Assembly (NCBI GenBank): GCA_037138055.1
Contig: JBAXJB010000052.1
Span: 1 to 6,199, forward strand
Length of the DNA: 6,199 nt
Direction: 5' to 3'
Source: CAITNM01 sp037138055
GTDB taxonomy: Bacteria > Pseudomonadota > Alphaproteobacteria > Paracaedibacterales > CAITNM01
In this document: piece after piece, positions 5,775 to 6,199 of the stretch
Layout: every line of letters starts with the position of its first letter
Numbering within the stretch: the first letter of the stretch is position 1
Translations under genes and position numbers: made by a program
The notes under the pieces: model-generated
Databases searched by the model: none
What the model saw: the letters and a program-made list of their open reading frames with translations, nothing else
What the model was told of the DNA's origin: nothing

Positions 5775-6199
5775 GCCCTGACGTCCATGCTGGCGCTGAC
5801 CGTCCCGCTCCCGGCGGAGGTGTTGGTCGGCCTCAACGCGCGCGACACCGCCCTCTTCGAGGCGCAGCTGCAGGCGGCGCACGAGGTGGGCAGGGGCGCG
5901 CCTTTTGGGGGGGACAGGGTAGGCTCGCTGCCGCTGGCCCGGGCCGGCCGCCGCCCCCCGCTTGTGGGCATTGCCAGCCCCCTGTCCCAGGGTTTTCCCG
6001 AGAAAGGCCGAGGCCTGGGTGCGCTCCACCGTTCGCGCCCCGCGCAGGCGCTGGTGGCGCACATCGCCGCCGAGAGCGCGCGCGTCGCCTCGGAGCTCGA
6101 GGCCGGCCCCCTGTCCGAGGCGCAGCACGCGTCCGAGGCGGCCGCGTCGCAGCTGGAGGCGGCGCGCGCGGAGGCCGAGGCGGCGCGCGCGGAGCGGGA
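5775..6199 (+). CDS. Fragment of a probable eukaryotic split gene, coiled-coil product
   Basis: Two putative exons, 5775-5885 and 6048-6199, share one frame. All 87 complete codons end in G or C. They encode ALTSMLALTVPLPAEVLVGL continuing to FEAQLQAAHE, then ALVAHIAAESARVASELEAG onward to an Ala/Glu/Arg heptad region. The stretch between them (5886-6047) begins GTGGGC, ends GCGCAG, and in the same frame has 11 of 54 codons ending in A or T, as expected for a phase-0 intron. Upstream, about 5558-5587 (frame TAC-ATC-GCC, ending CTG-CAG) may be another exon, joined across a GC-AG intron 5588-5774 that ends in CCCCCAG. The product is not recognised; only a coiled coil is predicted at the C-terminal side. 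GC-AG introns and such third-position bias suggest an alga-like source, but this is inference. Confidence 0.5.
5886..6047 (+). other. Putative GT-AG intron in the GC-rich segment
   Basis: The segment starts GTGGGC after codon GAG and ends CGCGCAG before codon GCG. Length is 162 bases, phase 0, with a C-rich 3' part. It contains T-rich patches and loses the strict G/C third-position bias of both flanks. Branch point is not identifiable by eye. Confidence 0.5.
6156..6197 (+). repeat. 21-bp tandem repeat encoding a heptad
   Basis: Two 21-base units, 6156-6176 and 6177-6197, share their first 18 bases and encode EAARAEA and EAARAER. Seven-residue periodicity with charged and Ala positions fits a coiled coil or single alpha helix. 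The array may continue beyond the window. Confidence 0.75.

Larger units (their letters stand above)
5561..6199 (+). other. GC-rich foreign segment joined to bacterial DNA
   Basis: Base composition switches within a few bases from typical low-GC Firmicutes sequence to very GC-rich DNA with G and C runs, in the middle of the ABC-F gene. No inverted repeats, target duplication, integrase or att-like site mark the border. A shared CCTACA-like microhomology could be part of the join. The content is described under the split-gene entry. The likeliest explanation is an assembly or library chimera; I cannot exclude a real rearrangement from sequence alone. Confidence 0.85.

Noticed and set aside
5288..6128. 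Long minus-strand frames in and across the GC-rich segment
   Set aside because: Stops are rare in very GC-rich DNA; one of these frames spans the junction between two unrelated sequences, and the products are low-complexity Arg/Ala/Gly/Pro.
5561..6199. A genuine in-frame fusion of the ABC-F ATPase with a coiled-coil protein
   Set aside because: The frame is open, but the break is inside Walker B/DEPTN, the following roughly 70 codons are compositionally intron-like, and the GC shift is abrupt.

Overview
Positions 1 to about 5560 look like low-GC Firmicutes DNA, most likely from a Clostridia (Oscillospiraceae/Ruminiclostridium-like) bacterium. The grounds are AT-rich intergenic DNA, strong GGAGG-type ribosome binding sites, a class I c-di-GMP riboswitch, a GGDEF protein, a secreted GH18 protein with Fn3-like domains, a lipoprotein and a YkpA/YbiT-like ABC-F ATPase. 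From about 5560 to the end the DNA changes abruptly to very GC-rich sequence with eukaryote-like (possibly algal) exon/intron structure. The window is therefore probably a chimera of two unrelated genomes.

Layout. 1-90 (-): N-terminal 30 codons of a CidA/LrgA-family membrane protein with its own ribosome binding site and a likely promoter. 167-199 (-): terminator of the next unit. 238-732 and 762-1562 (-): two reading frames holding two copies of one unrecognised domain. The upstream frame starts with a lipoprotein signal peptide, and the homology runs through the junction between them, so this looks like one tandem-domain lipoprotein broken by a frameshift. 1624-2286 (-): GGDEF-domain protein with a GGDKF signature, preceded by a plausible promoter and apparently the first gene of the unit ending at the 167-199 terminator. 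2423-2451 (-): strong terminator of the GH18 unit. 2512-4290 (-): secreted GH18-family glycosidase with signal peptide, two Fn3/CHB_HEX-like domains and a (PTAA)n linker. 4291-4447 (-): c-di-GMP-I riboswitch aptamer plus expression platform in the GH18 leader. 4752-4907 (-): decayed C-terminus of a methyl-accepting chemotaxis protein. 5013-5560 (+): 5' part of an ABC-F ATPase, cut off within its Walker B/DEPTN segment by the GC-rich DNA.

How the genes may work together. The GH18 leader senses c-di-GMP, and the next transcription unit encodes a GGDEF protein and the lipoprotein. This suggests, but does not prove, a local c-di-GMP-linked cell-surface module. Base pairing in the expression platform predicts an OFF switch: ligand binding frees a segment that can sequester the GH18 ribosome binding site and can also lie in a weak terminator.

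I found no RNA genes other than the riboswitch, and no insertion sequence or CRISPR array. The most unusual points are the riboswitch/GGDKF pairing, the frameshift-split tandem lipoprotein and the bacterial/eukaryotic junction.
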